Notes: generated from the letters alone by a model not told the origin. A stretch of 64,000 nt of DNA from Candidatus Melainabacteria bacterium (GCA_016193285.1 JACPSL010000008.1:62001-126000); one strand, 5' to 3'. Positions 14,503-23,162 are shown, numbered from the stretch's first letter. Numbers and translations are program-made.

Positions 14503-16530
14503 TTATTCTTCTTCTACTCTTAATTTTTCCAATATACTTACATCCTCCAATGTAGTTGTATCTCCAACTGTTTTTTTTCCACTTGCAATATCTCTGAGCA
14601 GTCTCCGCATAATTTTCCCTGACCTTGTTTTTGGAAGAGAGTCTGTAAATCTGATTTGATCTGGTTTTGCAACTGGACCAATTTGCTGAGCTACGTGATC
14701 TTTGAGTTGAGAGTTGAGAGCTGATTGCTGATTGCTGATTGCTGATTGCTTTAATACAACAAATGCACACAATGCTTCTCCTTTTATTTCATGTGGATAG
14801 CCAACTACTGCAGCTTCAGCTACAGCGGGATGACTAACAAGCGATGACTCAACTTCCATTGTACTTAAAAGATGTCCTGAAACTTTTATTACATCATCTA
14901 CTCGACCAAGAAGCCAGAAATAATTATTAGTACCTTTGCAAGCACCATCACCAGTGAGATAATATAACGAACCTTTGGTAAGGGCGTTGCACGCAACGCC
15001 CCTACTCCAATACGTTTGCTTATACCGCTCATCATTACCATAAATTGTTCTTAGCATTGAAGGCCATGGTTTTTTTATTACAAGAAGTCCGCTTTGATTA
15101 TATGGAGCTTGATTTCCATTTTCATCAACTACATCTGCAAAAACCCCTGGGAGAGGGAAGGTCGCTGAACCTGGTTTTGTATTTGTAACTCCTGGAATTG
15201 GTGAGATTAATATTCCTCCTGTTTCAGTCTGCCACCAGGTATCTACTACTGGACATTTTTCTTTCCCTATATTTTTGTAGTACCACATCCATGCTTCAGG
15301 ATTTATTGGTTCTCCTACAGTGCCAAGTAGTCTTAGACTTGAAAGATTATATTTTTCTACCCATTCATTTCCTGCCTTCATAAATGAACGAATTGCAGTT
15401 GGTGCAGTGTAAAAAATACTTACTTTATTTTCATCAATAATTTTCCAAAATCTTCCCCAGTCAGGATAATTTGGTGCACCTTCATAGATAAGGACTGTAC
15501 TACCACAACTTAATGGACCATAAACTACATAACTGTGTCCAGTAATCCAACCAATATCAGCAGTACACCAAAAAATATCATTGTCTTTAATATCAAAAAC
15601 CCATTTCATAGTTACATTTGCCCATAGTAAATAACCTCCAGTAGTATGCAATATCCCTTTTGGTTTTCCAGTTGTACCTGATGTATAAAGAATAAAAAGA
15701 GGGTGTTCAGAATCTAATTCTTTTGGTTTGTTTTTATTTGAAATGTTTTTAATTAGATCGTGATACCAATAATATGTTGGACCAGGGACTATAGACCATG
15801 GACTAGAGACCTTTTCCTGGTCTTTGGTCTTTGGTCTCTGGTCTTTGGTCTGTAGCCTATTAACAACAATTGTTTTTTCAACAGTTGGACATTTTTTTAA
15901 TGCTTCATCTACATTTGCTTTTAGTGGAACAATTTGACCTCTTCTATATCCACCATCTGCAGTAATTACTAGCTTTGCTTTTGCATCATTAATTCTATCT
16001 TTTAGTGCTTCAATACTAAATCCTCCAAAAACAACACTATGAATTGCTCCTATTCTTGTACAAGCTAGCATAGCAATAATTGTTTCAGGAATTAGTGGCA
16101 TGTAAATAACCACTCGATCTAATTCTTTAGTTCCAAGATCTAAAAGTACATTACTAAATTTACAAACCTCATTAAAAAGTTCTTTATAAGTTAATTTTCT
16201 TTTCTCACCATTTTCACTAATCCAAATTAATGCAACTTTATTTGCTCTATCTTTTAAATGTCTATCTAAACAGTTATATGAAACATTGGTCTTACCACCT
16301 GTAAACCACTTAGCAAATGGTTCATTCCACTCTAAAACTTTTTCCCACCTTTTAAACCAAAATATATTTTTTTCTGCAAGTTCTGCCCAAAAGCCTTCAA
16401 AGTCAGTTTGTGCTTTTAAGACTAGCCTGTCATATTCTTTCTTGGTAAGATTTGCTTGGTTTACAAAATTCTCTGGTGGACTAAAAATCCTATTTTCTAA
16501 AAGAATTGATGTAATATTTTCTTGTACCAT
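14503..16530 (-). CDS. acs: Acetyl-CoA synthetase
   Basis: AMP-forming acetate:CoA ligase, here about 675 residues. The adenylation signature LFILYTSGTTGKPKG, the acceptor region VDTWWQTETGG, the YLTGDGA and WLLGRVDDVIKVSGH hinge, and the C-terminal acetylatable Lys in TRSGKIMRR are all present. Three insertions are unlike the family: KDQRPKTKDQEK (from a heptamer repeat), SRGVACNALTKGS (from a palindrome), and QSAISNQQSALNSQL (another heptamer repeat). All fall between core motifs and keep the frame, so the enzyme is probably active. The ATG at 16530 (MVQENITS) shares CATG with the divergent rsmG start; an ATG at 16587 is the alternative. Confidence 0.92.
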   Translation of the reverse strand: MVQENITSILLENRIFSPPENFVNQANLTKKEYDRLVLKAQTDFEGFWAELAEKNIFWFKRWEKVLEWNEPFAKWFTGGKTNVSYNCLDRHLKDRANKVALIWISENGEKRKLTYKELFNEVCKFSNVLLDLGTKELDRVVIYMPLIPETIIAMLACTRIGAIHSVVFGGFSIEALKDRINDAKAKLVITADGGYRRGQIVPLKANVDEALKKCPTVEKTIVVNRLQTKDQRPKTKDQEKVSSPWSIVPGPTYYWYHDLIKNISNKNKPKELDSEHPLFILYTSGTTGKPKGILHTTGGYLLWANVTMKWVFDIKDNDIFWCTADIGWITGHSYVVYGPLSCGSTVLIYEGAPNYPDWGRFWKIIDENKVSIFYTAPTAIRSFMKAGNEWVEKYNLSSLRLLGTVGEPINPEAWMWYYKNIGKEKCPVVDTWWQTETGGILISPIPGVTNTKPGSATFPLPGVFADVVDENGNQAPYNQSGLLVIKKPWPSMLRTIYGNDERYKQTYWSRGVACNALTKGSLYYLTGDGACKGTNNYFWLLGRVDDVIKVSGHLLSTMEVESSLVSHPAVAEAAVVGYPHEIKGEALCAFVVLKQSAISNQQSALNSQLKDHVAQQIGPVAKPDQIRFTDSLPKTRSGKIMRRLLRDIASGKKTVGDTTTLEDVSILEKLRVEEE
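14704..14750. repeat. Heptamer repeat in acs (GCTGATT x4)
   Basis: Two GAGTTGA units are followed by four GCTGATT units, all inside the acs frame. They encode a Gln/Ser/Asn-rich loop in the C-terminal domain. Confidence 0.85.
14978..15005. repeat. Palindromic GTAG/CTAC repeat inside acs
   Basis: Thirteen-base arms (GTAAGGGCGTTGC and its near complement) around AC. It lies just before the YLTGDG motif and adds roughly nine residues. Confidence 0.85.
15818..15852. repeat. Heptamer repeat in acs (TGGTCTT x5)
   Basis: Five tandem heptamers with single-base differences, in the acs frame, encoding the polar QTKDQRPKTKDQ loop. Confidence 0.85.
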
Positions 16531-17161
16531 GATAGAAACTTTTGGAGATTTTAAAAACGCTTGTAATAATTTTGGCATTGAAATCAATAATAATCAACTA
16601 GATCTTTTTAAAAAGTACTATGAGATATTAATTGAATGGAATAAAAAGATTAATTTAATATCCCGTAAGCAAGAAGACTTCATTCTTGAAAAACATTTTC
16701 TAGATTCAATAATTTTTTTGCCAGAGAGCGAAGATTTGTGTAGGGGCGTATTGCAATACGCCCCTACAGTGTTGGATATTGGTTCTGGCGGAGGTTTTCC
16801 AGCAATTCCTCTTGCCATAATGAAAGTAGATTGGCATTTTACATTATGTGAATCAATAAGGAAGAAAACAATTTTTTTAACACATCTTGTAAAAGAATTA
16901 GGTCTTAAGAATGTGGAGATTGTAAATGATCGTATAGAGACGTTGCACGCAACGTCTCTACACAAATTTGATTTGATTACTGCACGTGCAGTTGCAAAAC
17001 TAGATAAATTAATTAAATATTCATTACCTCTTTTAAAAAAAGGTGGTTATCTAATTGCATACAAATCAAAAAATCTAGAAGAAATAAAAAATGTAAAAAA
17101 ACAAATATTCACAAAAGAAATAAATGGGATTATTAGAAAACTTGTTGTTATTAGCTTCTAA
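16529..17161 (+). CDS. rsmG: 16S rRNA (guanine-527-N7) methyltransferase
   Basis: A 210-residue RsmG/GidB. The SAM-binding motif VLDIGSGGGFPAIPLA, preceded by EWNKKINLISRK and followed by FDLITARAVAKLDKL, is diagnostic. Two palindromic repeats are embedded: one just before the SAM motif (SEDLCRGVLQYAPT) and one near RIETLHATSLHK, adding short segments absent from the family. The ATG at 16529 overlaps the divergent acs start; an open frame continues upstream to 16286 but is only antisense to acs. Its promoter must lie within acs. It converges with atpC, overlapping by 11 bases. Confidence 0.92.
   Translation: MIETFGDFKNACNNFGIEINNNQLDLFKKYYEILIEWNKKINLISRKQEDFILEKHFLDSIIFLPESEDLCRGVLQYAPTVLDIGSGGGFPAIPLAIMKVDWHFTLCESIRKKTIFLTHLVKELGLKNVEIVNDRIETLHATSLHKFDLITARAVAKLDKLIKYSLPLLKKGGYLIAYKSKNLEEIKNVKKQIFTKEINGIIRKLVVISF
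16740..16767. repeat. Perfect 28-base palindrome inside rsmG
   Basis: Starts GTAGGGGCGTATTG and is its own reverse complement. It sits in the rsmG frame immediately before the SAM-binding motif. The archetype of the family. Confidence 0.9.
16935..16960. repeat. Second palindrome inside rsmG
   Basis: Perfect 12-base arms TAGAGACGTTGC around AC, in frame. Its inner part matches the repeat in acs (GTTGC-AC-GCAAC) although the outer part differs. Confidence 0.88.
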
Positions 17162-17579
17162 TATTTTTTAACCTTTTTGCTAATTCAGCTGCTTCAAGCA
17201 TTACAAGCAATCTGTTTAAATCTAACTCAGCTTTTTGTACATCTAATTTATCTTTTTTCTGAGCAATTCTTGCTTCTGCTAGTTCTTTTTCTTTTTCTGC
17301 TACTAAGATATCAATATCTTCTGCTAGTGCAGCATGATCTGATAAAACAGTTACTCCTTGTTTTGAGACTTCTATCATTCCACCTAGGACTGCTGCAACT
17401 TTTCTTTCACTGCCTGCCCAATATTGAAAAGGTGCTGTGGTTAGTGGAGTAAAAAGAGGAATATGATCTGGCAAAATCCCAATTTCTCCATCAACAGTTC
17501 TTGCAATTATTTGTTCTACATCAGTATCAAGAACTATTGCATTTGGAGTAATAACTTTTAAATGAATTGTCTTTGGCAT
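17151..17579 (-). CDS. atpC: ATP synthase epsilon subunit
   Basis: A 142-residue F1 epsilon subunit: KTIHLKVITPNAIVLD at the N-terminus, the beta-sandwich hallmark GEIGILPDHIPL, and a two-helix C-terminal domain (about residues 88-140, EKEKELAEARIAQKK). The usual neighbour atpD is absent; the flanking genes are rsmG (convergent) and a PHA-synthase-like gene upstream on the same strand. It therefore appears detached from the rest of the F1 operon, more isolated than the atpB-atpE pair of cyanobacteria. Confidence 0.92.
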   Translation of the reverse strand: MPKTIHLKVITPNAIVLDTDVEQIIARTVDGEIGILPDHIPLFTPLTTAPFQYWAGSERKVAAVLGGMIEVSKQGVTVLSDHAALAEDIDILVAEKEKELAEARIAQKKDKLDVQKAELDLNRLLVMLEAAELAKRLKNIRS

Positions 17580-17605
17580 ATTCTTATTTTAAATAATAAA
17601 ACAAA

Positions 17606-18763
17606 TTATGTCGATGTCGTAGAGACGTGATTAATCACGTCTCTACCTTGTATTAATTCCCCACTTCGTGTACTGAGCCAATCTACACATGTTTTCCACA
17701 CTGCAGTCCTTGCTCTTTCACTTCCCATTATAGAAATATGTCCAAATGGCAATTCATTGTATTGAAAATCTTTACTTGAAATATATTTTTGAACTGTTCT
17801 AACAGAATCAGGAGGAATAAATGTATCTCTTGATCCACCAAAAGCTAAAAGACTTGCTTGAAAATTAGCTAAGTTAACAGTTTGATCTAAAAGTTTTAGT
17901 TTCCTAGATATAAGACTATTAGACTCAATAATCTCAAAAAATTGTTTAAAAGTAACTGCAGGAAGATTCTGGAAATTTGAAAAAAAATTAGTTAAAGCTT
18001 GTTGTTTAACCAAGAAATCTCTATCCCATGATTTATTGATTACATGTAAAGGCCCATAAATATATGAAAGGGGGTTTGAAACTTTGAAAATAAAAGTTAA
18101 GAGTTCCTTTGGCACACACCCAAATTTATCTATCACTGCAAACCATTCCTTTTTAAATGGCTTAAAAAGTAATTTAAAAAACGGAAGGTTTTTAAAATCA
18201 ATTGGTCCTGCAATGTTAATTACATTTTTAATGTCATTTTTTATATCAGTTGAAGTACTTGAATATATAATGCTAAATGAACCACCAAGACAATAACCTA
18301 CTAAAGAAACTTGTTTTGAATTAGAATGTTTTTTTGTCATGTGAACTGCACGGTAAAGAAAATTTAAAATGTAGTCATCAATTCTTAAATGTGAGTCATA
18401 TTTTTCAGGCTTTCCAAAATCAACCAAATAAACATTGGAACCATTTTCTACAAGCATTTCAGCTAAACTATGTCCAGATACAAGGTCAAGAATATCTGTT
18501 GTAGTCATAAGTGGTGGTACAAGAATTACAGGTACTTCGTACAATGATTCTGTTCTTGGAATAAAGTGATAAAGAGTAATATATTTCTCCTGGTAAAGGA
18601 GTTTTTTAGGAGTAATTTCTGGTGGCCTGATATCTCTTTTTATAACAACTTCTAATCCATTTATTGCTCTTAAAAGAATTTTTTCAACATTTTCTTGGAT
18701 AATTGGTTCAATAGCTTTTGGAATTTCTAGATTAAGTATTTTTTTATAGAAATTAAATTTCAT
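17606..18763 (-). CDS. phaC: PhaC-like poly(3-hydroxyalkanoate) synthase
   Basis: A 385-residue alpha/beta hydrolase close to class III PHA synthase subunit PhaC. The lipase-like box GYCLGG (about residue 156) with Cys as nucleophile, the preceding NVYLVDFGKPEKYD, and a late FGGSRDTF and PFGHISIMGS (catalytic Asp and His regions) support the family. No phaE, phaB or phasin gene is adjacent, so a related acyltransferase or lipase is possible. The last residues (GRDVINHVSTTST) are encoded by a palindromic repeat, so the C-terminus has been rewritten by the element. Confidence 0.75.
   Translation of the reverse strand: MKFNFYKKILNLEIPKAIEPIIQENVEKILLRAINGLEVVIKRDIRPPEITPKKLLYQEKYITLYHFIPRTESLYEVPVILVPPLMTTTDILDLVSGHSLAEMLVENGSNVYLVDFGKPEKYDSHLRIDDYILNFLYRAVHMTKKHSNSKQVSLVGYCLGGSFSIIYSSTSTDIKNDIKNVINIAGPIDFKNLPFFKLLFKPFKKEWFAVIDKFGCVPKELLTFIFKVSNPLSYIYGPLHVINKSWDRDFLVKQQALTNFFSNFQNLPAVTFKQFFEIIESNSLISRKLKLLDQTVNLANFQASLLAFGGSRDTFIPPDSVRTVQKYISSKDFQYNELPFGHISIMGSERARTAVWKTCVDWLSTRSGELIQGRDVINHVSTTST
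17619..17646. repeat. Perfect 28-base palindrome at the phaC 3' end
   Basis: Begins GTAGAGACGTGATT and is its own reverse complement. It encodes the last residues of the PhaC-like protein before the stop. Confidence 0.9.
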
Positions 18764-18795
18764 ACTAATAATTTACCATCACCATACATATCTTC

Positions 18796-18825
18796 TTGAT
18801 ATTATTCTCATGACTAAGTTATAAT
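18796..18825 (+). promoter_or_regulatory. Sigma70-type promoter
   Basis: TTGATA, an 18-base spacer and TATAAT, about 25 bases before the ATG of the sigma-like gene. It is the best consensus promoter seen in the window. Confidence 0.6.
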
Positions 18826-18849
18826 AACCTTTTAAGAAAACAAATTTTC

Positions 18850-19611
18850 ATGAATACACTGCCAGTTACTGTTGGACAGCTAGAAATATATCATCCTTTT
18901 ACTTGCTTAAATCTATCTGTGCAAAAAGGAAGCAGAAGCAAAGCAGTAAGAATCTTATTTGAGAAAGCTAAAGAAGGATTGATGATTGGCAACGAGGAGC
19001 CATTTAATGAATTGTTGCAATTCCTAGAAAATGATATTAAAGCAACTGCGAGAAAAGTTTGTTATAAAATTGGCTGTAAGTCAGAAGCTTATGAAGAAGA
19101 ACTTATAAGCAATGGTTGCATAGCAATCTGGGAATTAGTAAGGGATCATGATTTAGATAATGTTGAAAGTCCAATTGCTTATATTCAACATTCCATTAAA
19201 AACAAGATGATTTGTGAACAAAGAAAGGCAAACTCTTCAAAACAAATGACTTTAATGACAGAAGATGTAACTAAATCAAATATAAAAACATTTGAAGAAA
19301 TTTCAAGAGAAGATTTAAAAGAATTAGACAGAGAAGGTATTATAGATAAAATTTTTCAACTTGGCACACTTGAATATCAAGTAGTTAGACTAGCCTTTGG
19401 TTTAAATAAAGAAGACAAAATGTACAACCAAAAAGAAATAGCTGCTCTACGTGGTAAGACAAAAGGCGGAACAGTAAATGGAAAATTTCACAGTGGAATA
19501 GCTAAAGTTAGACTTGCATTAGAGATATTAGATAGAAAAGGTCACTTAGAAAACACTGATATAGCTGCAATAAGAGACTTGGATTTAAACATACCAAGTC
19601 CTGCTGCTTAA
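18850..19611 (+). CDS. Sigma-70-family-like factor
   Basis: A 253-residue protein with a region-2-like segment (about residues 58-125: AYEEELISNGCIAIWELVRDHD, then IAYIQHSIKNKMICEQRK) that recalls core-RNAP and -10 binding parts of sigma factors. A region-4-like helix-turn-helix lies near the end (LEYQVVRLAFGL...YNQKEIAALRG). The match is clear in pattern but distant. It has its own consensus promoter and no anti-sigma gene beside it; glnA is convergent with a 4-base overlap. An alternative is a sigma-like DNA-binding regulator. Confidence 0.6.
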   Translation: MNTLPVTVGQLEIYHPFTCLNLSVQKGSRSKAVRILFEKAKEGLMIGNEEPFNELLQFLENDIKATARKVCYKIGCKSEAYEEELISNGCIAIWELVRDHDLDNVESPIAYIQHSIKNKMICEQRKANSSKQMTLMTEDVTKSNIKTFEEISREDLKELDREGIIDKIFQLGTLEYQVVRLAFGLNKEDKMYNQKEIAALRGKTKGGTVNGKFHSGIAKVRLALEILDRKGHLENTDIAAIRDLDLNIPSPAA

Positions 19612-20981
19612 TATACTCTCAAGTATCTATTTTCTTCCCAGCCTGTTACTTGAATTCTATATTCATCCCACTCAGACCATTTTAAGGCTTTAAATTGATC
19701 ATAAATATGATCTCCAAGAGCAATTTTTGCAATCTTGCTTTTTTCAAATTCTCTCAAAGCTTCTTCAAGAGTGCCTGGTAGACTGTCAACACCGAGCTCT
19801 TCCTTTTCTTTTGGATCCAAGCGATAAATATTTCTATTTATTGGCGGCGGCGGTTCAATTTTATTTTTCATACCATCCAGTCCAGCTATAAGCATACAAG
19901 CTATTACTAGATATGGATTTGCTGATGGATCTGGCGATCTAAGTTCTACCCGCGTGGAGCTTCCTCTTTTATCAGGTACTCTACAAAGTGCTGATCTGTT
20001 TCCTGGTGACCATGCAATATAAACAGGTGCTTCATAGCCAGGCACTAATCTCTTATAACTGTTTACAAGAGGATTTGTTACTGCACAAATACCACGAATA
20101 TTTTTTAAAAGCCCTCCAATATACCATTTCATTTCCTTGCTTAATTTGTCTGGTGTACTTGCATCAAAGAAAATATTCTTACCATCTTTTGAGAGAGATT
20201 GGTTACAGTGCATTCCAGATCCATTTTGTCCAAATATTGGTTTTGGCATAAAAGTAGCATGCATTCCATGCTTTGATGCAACTGCCTTTGTAACCCACCT
20301 AAATGTTGCAATGTTGTCTGCAGTACTTAGTGCGTCCTCATATTTAAAGTCAATCTCATGTTGCCCAATTGCAACTTCATGGTGAGATGCTTCTATTTCA
20401 AAACCCATTTCTTCAAGTGTATAAATTATTTCTCTTCTTACTGATTGACCTATATCAAGTGGTTCTACATCAAAATATGCAGCTACATCACTTGGATCAA
20501 TTGTCGGATTACCACTTTGATCTTTATTAAATAAAAAGAACTCACACTCTGGTCCTACGTTCATGGTATAGCCAAGTTCTTTTTCAACTTGTGCTAAAAT
20601 TCTTTTTAAATTATTTCTAGGACATCCTGGAAATGGCTTGCCATCTGGATCATAAATATCACAAACAAGTCTTGCGACTTTGCCTTCAGACGGCCTCCAG
20701 GGCAAAATTCTAAAAGTACTTTTATCCGGATAAAAATAAAGATCAGATCTTTCAATTCTTTGAAAACCTTTTATAGAACTTCCATCAAGCATTACTTCAT
20801 TGTTTAAAGCTTTATCTAGCTGCTCTACAGGAATAGCAAGATTTTTTACAATGCCAAAAATATCAATAAATTGGAGGCGGACAAACTTAATATCATTTGC
20901 TCTTGCTAATTTCATGATTTCTTCGTTTGTTGGATTTTTTGATGTATTCATTCTTGATGTATTCATAGTTGTTGTACTCAT
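19608..20981 (-). CDS. glnA: Glutamine synthetase, type I
   Basis: A 457-residue GlnA making glutamine from glutamate, ammonia and ATP. Motifs seen: MLDGSSIKGF, the metal-site GPECEFFLF, the ATP/metal segment HHEVAIGQHEIDF, MPKPIFGQNGSGMHCNQSL, and RSALCRVP. The length of about 445-457 and lack of the usual adenylylation-loop Tyr context suggest the I-alpha (Gram-positive/archaeal-like) type rather than the I-beta type. The N-terminal ATGAATAC...repeat (MNTSRMNTSK) is an in-frame duplication and the start may be one of three ATGs. No nif or glnB gene is nearby. Confidence 0.96.
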   Translation of the reverse strand: MSTTTMNTSRMNTSKNPTNEEIMKLARANDIKFVRLQFIDIFGIVKNLAIPVEQLDKALNNEVMLDGSSIKGFQRIERSDLYFYPDKSTFRILPWRPSEGKVARLVCDIYDPDGKPFPGCPRNNLKRILAQVEKELGYTMNVGPECEFFLFNKDQSGNPTIDPSDVAAYFDVEPLDIGQSVRREIIYTLEEMGFEIEASHHEVAIGQHEIDFKYEDALSTADNIATFRWVTKAVASKHGMHATFMPKPIFGQNGSGMHCNQSLSKDGKNIFFDASTPDKLSKEMKWYIGGLLKNIRGICAVTNPLVNSYKRLVPGYEAPVYIAWSPGNRSALCRVPDKRGSSTRVELRSPDPSANPYLVIACMLIAGLDGMKNKIEPPPPINRNIYRLDPKEKEELGVDSLPGTLEEALREFEKSKIAKIALGDHIYDQFKALKWSEWDEYRIQVTGWEENRYLRVY

Positions 20982-21076
20982 TTTTTTACCTTTCTATATA
21001 TAATTTTTAACATGCTCTTATAATAAATGTTTTTAGATGCTTCTACAACTATAACTCAAGTTCTATAATAAAATAC

Positions 21077-22042
21077 ATGTTCAAAATTAGATCGCCACAA
21101 CCAGCTGATTATGAAAAGCTAAAAGAATTATTTAAAGATAATTCTGTACTAAAACCTGATTTTATTAACAAATTAGTTTATTCAATGCAAGACTTTATTC
21201 CATACAACTTTCGTTATTTACCAAGCATACATGTTGCAATAGAAGAAAAAAATATTCTTGGGTACATAATTTTACAATCTTTATCAAAGCCAAACAACTG
21301 CTGGCAGATTAATGAGGTTTTTGTTCAAGATGAAGTAAGAAACAAAGGTATTGGTGAAGAGCTTTTAAGGTATGTACTTTCTTTATATGGTGGTCATGGA
21401 GTTGAACATTTTCTTGCAGAAATTGATTCACAAAACTTTCCAGCATTGTCATTATTTCATGAGTGTGGTTTTAGGAGATATACAAAGGTTGGATTTTATG
21501 AAAAAGAAATTAATGTAAAAGAATTTTCTAATGTACCTTTGCTTGATAATGATTTTATAATTCAGCCTCAGACAAATAATGATCTTACAGAACTTGAAAA
21601 GTTAGAACTTTCTTCAATACCACCAGACTTAAGACCAGCATTGGGACATTCTAAAGAATATTTTAAAAATAAAAAAGAAGCTTTAGTCTTAATTGATAAG
21701 AAAAGAAATCTCATTATAGGCTGGACGCATGTTCAAAAAATAAACAACAATTGTCATTGTATAGAATTATTAGTTAGTCCAGGATGGAATCATTTGTATC
21801 ATCAGTTTTTAAGTGTAATAGTTTGTGACTTCATTGGTGCTAAAGGGGCGTATTGCAATACACCTCTACAACTTACAATAAAAGCAAATGACTATATAAC
21901 TGAACTTTGTGAACTATTAAATAAATTAGGTTTTGTTAGAACTGAGGTAAAAGAATTGTTAGTCAAAACTATTTGGCAAAAAGTAAAGGAAAGAAAAAGC
22001 AAACTTGCAAATGTTGGAGCTCCTTCTATAGCACCTACGTAA
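21077..22042 (+). CDS. GNAT-family N-acetyltransferase with C-terminal extension
   Basis: A 321-residue protein. Residues 1-150 form a GNAT domain (IRSPQPADYEKLKELF at the start, VQDEVRNKGIGEELLRYVL as the acetyl-CoA loop, FPALSLFHECGFRRYTKVGFYEKE at the end). A second half (about 160-310) has weaker GNAT-like features (YITELCELLNKLGFVRTEVKELLVK) and may be a degenerate second domain. Substrate unknown. A decayed palindromic repeat is embedded in the second half (GAKGAYCNTPLQ). Divergent from glnA with about 95 bases between. Confidence 0.8.
   Translation: MFKIRSPQPADYEKLKELFKDNSVLKPDFINKLVYSMQDFIPYNFRYLPSIHVAIEEKNILGYIILQSLSKPNNCWQINEVFVQDEVRNKGIGEELLRYVLSLYGGHGVEHFLAEIDSQNFPALSLFHECGFRRYTKVGFYEKEINVKEFSNVPLLDNDFIIQPQTNNDLTELEKLELSSIPPDLRPALGHSKEYFKNKKEALVLIDKKRNLIIGWTHVQKINNNCHCIELLVSPGWNHLYHQFLSVIVCDFIGAKGAYCNTPLQLTIKANDYITELCELLNKLGFVRTEVKELLVKTIWQKVKERKSKLANVGAPSIAPT
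21843..21869. repeat. Degenerate palindrome inside the GNAT gene
   Basis: AGGGGCGTATTG against CAATACACCTCT: two mismatches. Its sequence is close to the perfect copy at 16740-16767, which suggests an older insertion. Confidence 0.75.
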
Positions 22043-22149
22043 AAGAGGTTTACCAACATTAAAAAAATTTAATCATTTCATGTAACCTCTAGTTACACAA
22101 ATATAAAGTCTTAAGAATTTTACTTACACTTTTCTGATAAGTTTATTTA

Positions 22150-22350
22150 ATGCCATTTATACCAACAGAAGAACAAATAAATAGTTTATATTCTCTTTTA
22201 AAACAAATGAAAAGAGAAAGGATTGAAGTCAGGCTAATTAGATTTATTAACTGGGGTGATAAAAGTGATATAAAAAATTGCGAAATTGAAGTCCTTTGTC
22301 TAGAAGATCTTGATAGATATAAAATATCGTTTGATGGTAAAATATACTAA
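22150..22350 (+). CDS. Small hypothetical protein
   Basis: A 66-residue acidic/basic protein (MPFIPTEEQINSLYSLLKQMKR...) of unknown family. It is followed after 23 bases by another small gene on the same strand, so they may be a pair. Codon use is like that of the neighbouring genes. Confidence 0.5.
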   Translation: MPFIPTEEQINSLYSLLKQMKRERIEVRLIRFINWGDKSDIKNCEIEVLCLEDLDRYKISFDGKIY

Positions 22351-22373
22351 AAATATAAGGACAGAGGTGTACC

Positions 22374-22595
22374 ATGATGAAAAACTACAGTAATGATGAA
22401 TTGAAAAAAATGTCTAATAAGGAATTAGAAAAAGAATTGTCTGCGCATGAATGGCTACATAGAGATTTATTACATGAATATGATAAACGTTGCTATGAGG
22501 GAAGAATAAAATTTGGTCCACCAATTAAACCTGAGGAATTGGAAGAACACTTTAGAAAAAGACGAGAAATGAGACAAGTAAAAAAAGCTAGCTAA
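22374..22595 (+). CDS. Small hypothetical coiled-coil protein
   Basis: A 73-residue highly charged protein (SNDELKKMSNKELEKELSAH...) with a basic tail. An AGAGGTG ribosome binding site lies upstream of ATGATG. It overlaps the convergent YqaA-like gene by 8 bases. Together with the 66-aa gene upstream it has the layout of a toxin-antitoxin pair, but nothing in sequence supports that function. Confidence 0.55.
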   Translation: MMKNYSNDELKKMSNKELEKELSAHEWLHRDLLHEYDKRCYEGRIKFGPPIKPEELEEHFRKRREMRQVKKAS

Positions 22596-23154
22596 CCTTA
22601 GCAAACTTTCTCTTCACTTGAAAAATTAATATTACAAGAACAACTACTAAAATTACAATCAATAAAAATGTCCTTTCAAATTCTATCCTTAGTTGATCCC
22701 CAATAAAACTAGCTGTGTTTGCTACTAAAATATATCTTATACTTCTTACTGGAAAACTTACTAGTGCAAATATGATTGGGTTAAACTTCATTAGTCCACT
22801 ACCTAATGTTAACGCTTTGTATGGAATAGGAGTAAATGCATCAATTACAATTGCCCAGACTCCAAATTTTGTAAATAATCTTTCTGCTTTTTCAATAAAA
22901 ATACTATTTGGAAAGATTTTATCTACAATAGTTCTTCCACCAAATCTTCCTACTGCATACCCAATACATCCTCCAATAACTGAACCAAGGCTACAAATCA
23001 TTGCAAGAATTGTAGGATCTTTGATTTTTTGTAAGGCAAGTGTAGACAATAAAAAATCTGGAGGCAAAGGTAAAATAAAGCCATCAAAAAAAGCATTTAA
23101 AAATAATCCAATGCTACCATATTGTTTAAAGAATTCTTTGACTGCTACTAACAT
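22588..23154 (-). CDS. YqaA/DedA-like (SNARE-associated) membrane protein
   Basis: A 188-residue inner-membrane protein of the DedA/VTT superfamily, YqaA branch. It shows the early PLPPDFLLSTLAL motif, GSVIGGCIGYAVGRFGG, FTPIPYKALTLGSGLM, then a final membrane helix. These proteins are linked to lipid scrambling and envelope homeostasis. The start is only 8 bases from the divergent hisC start, so its promoter must overlap hisC. Confidence 0.85.
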   Translation of the reverse strand: MLVAVKEFFKQYGSIGLFLNAFFDGFILPLPPDFLLSTLALQKIKDPTILAMICSLGSVIGGCIGYAVGRFGGRTIVDKIFPNSIFIEKAERLFTKFGVWAIVIDAFTPIPYKALTLGSGLMKFNPIIFALVSFPVRSIRYILVANTASFIGDQLRIEFERTFLLIVILVVVLVILIFQVKRKFAKVS

Positions 23155-23162
23155 AAAATAAA

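Noticed and set aside
16286-16528. Upstream extension of rsmG to 291 residues
   Set aside because: The extra part is antisense to the well-conserved acs N-terminus, and RsmG proteins start near 16529.
22150-22595. Toxin-antitoxin pair of two small genes
   Set aside because: The layout fits but neither protein shows a toxin or antitoxin motif, so listed as hypothetical only.
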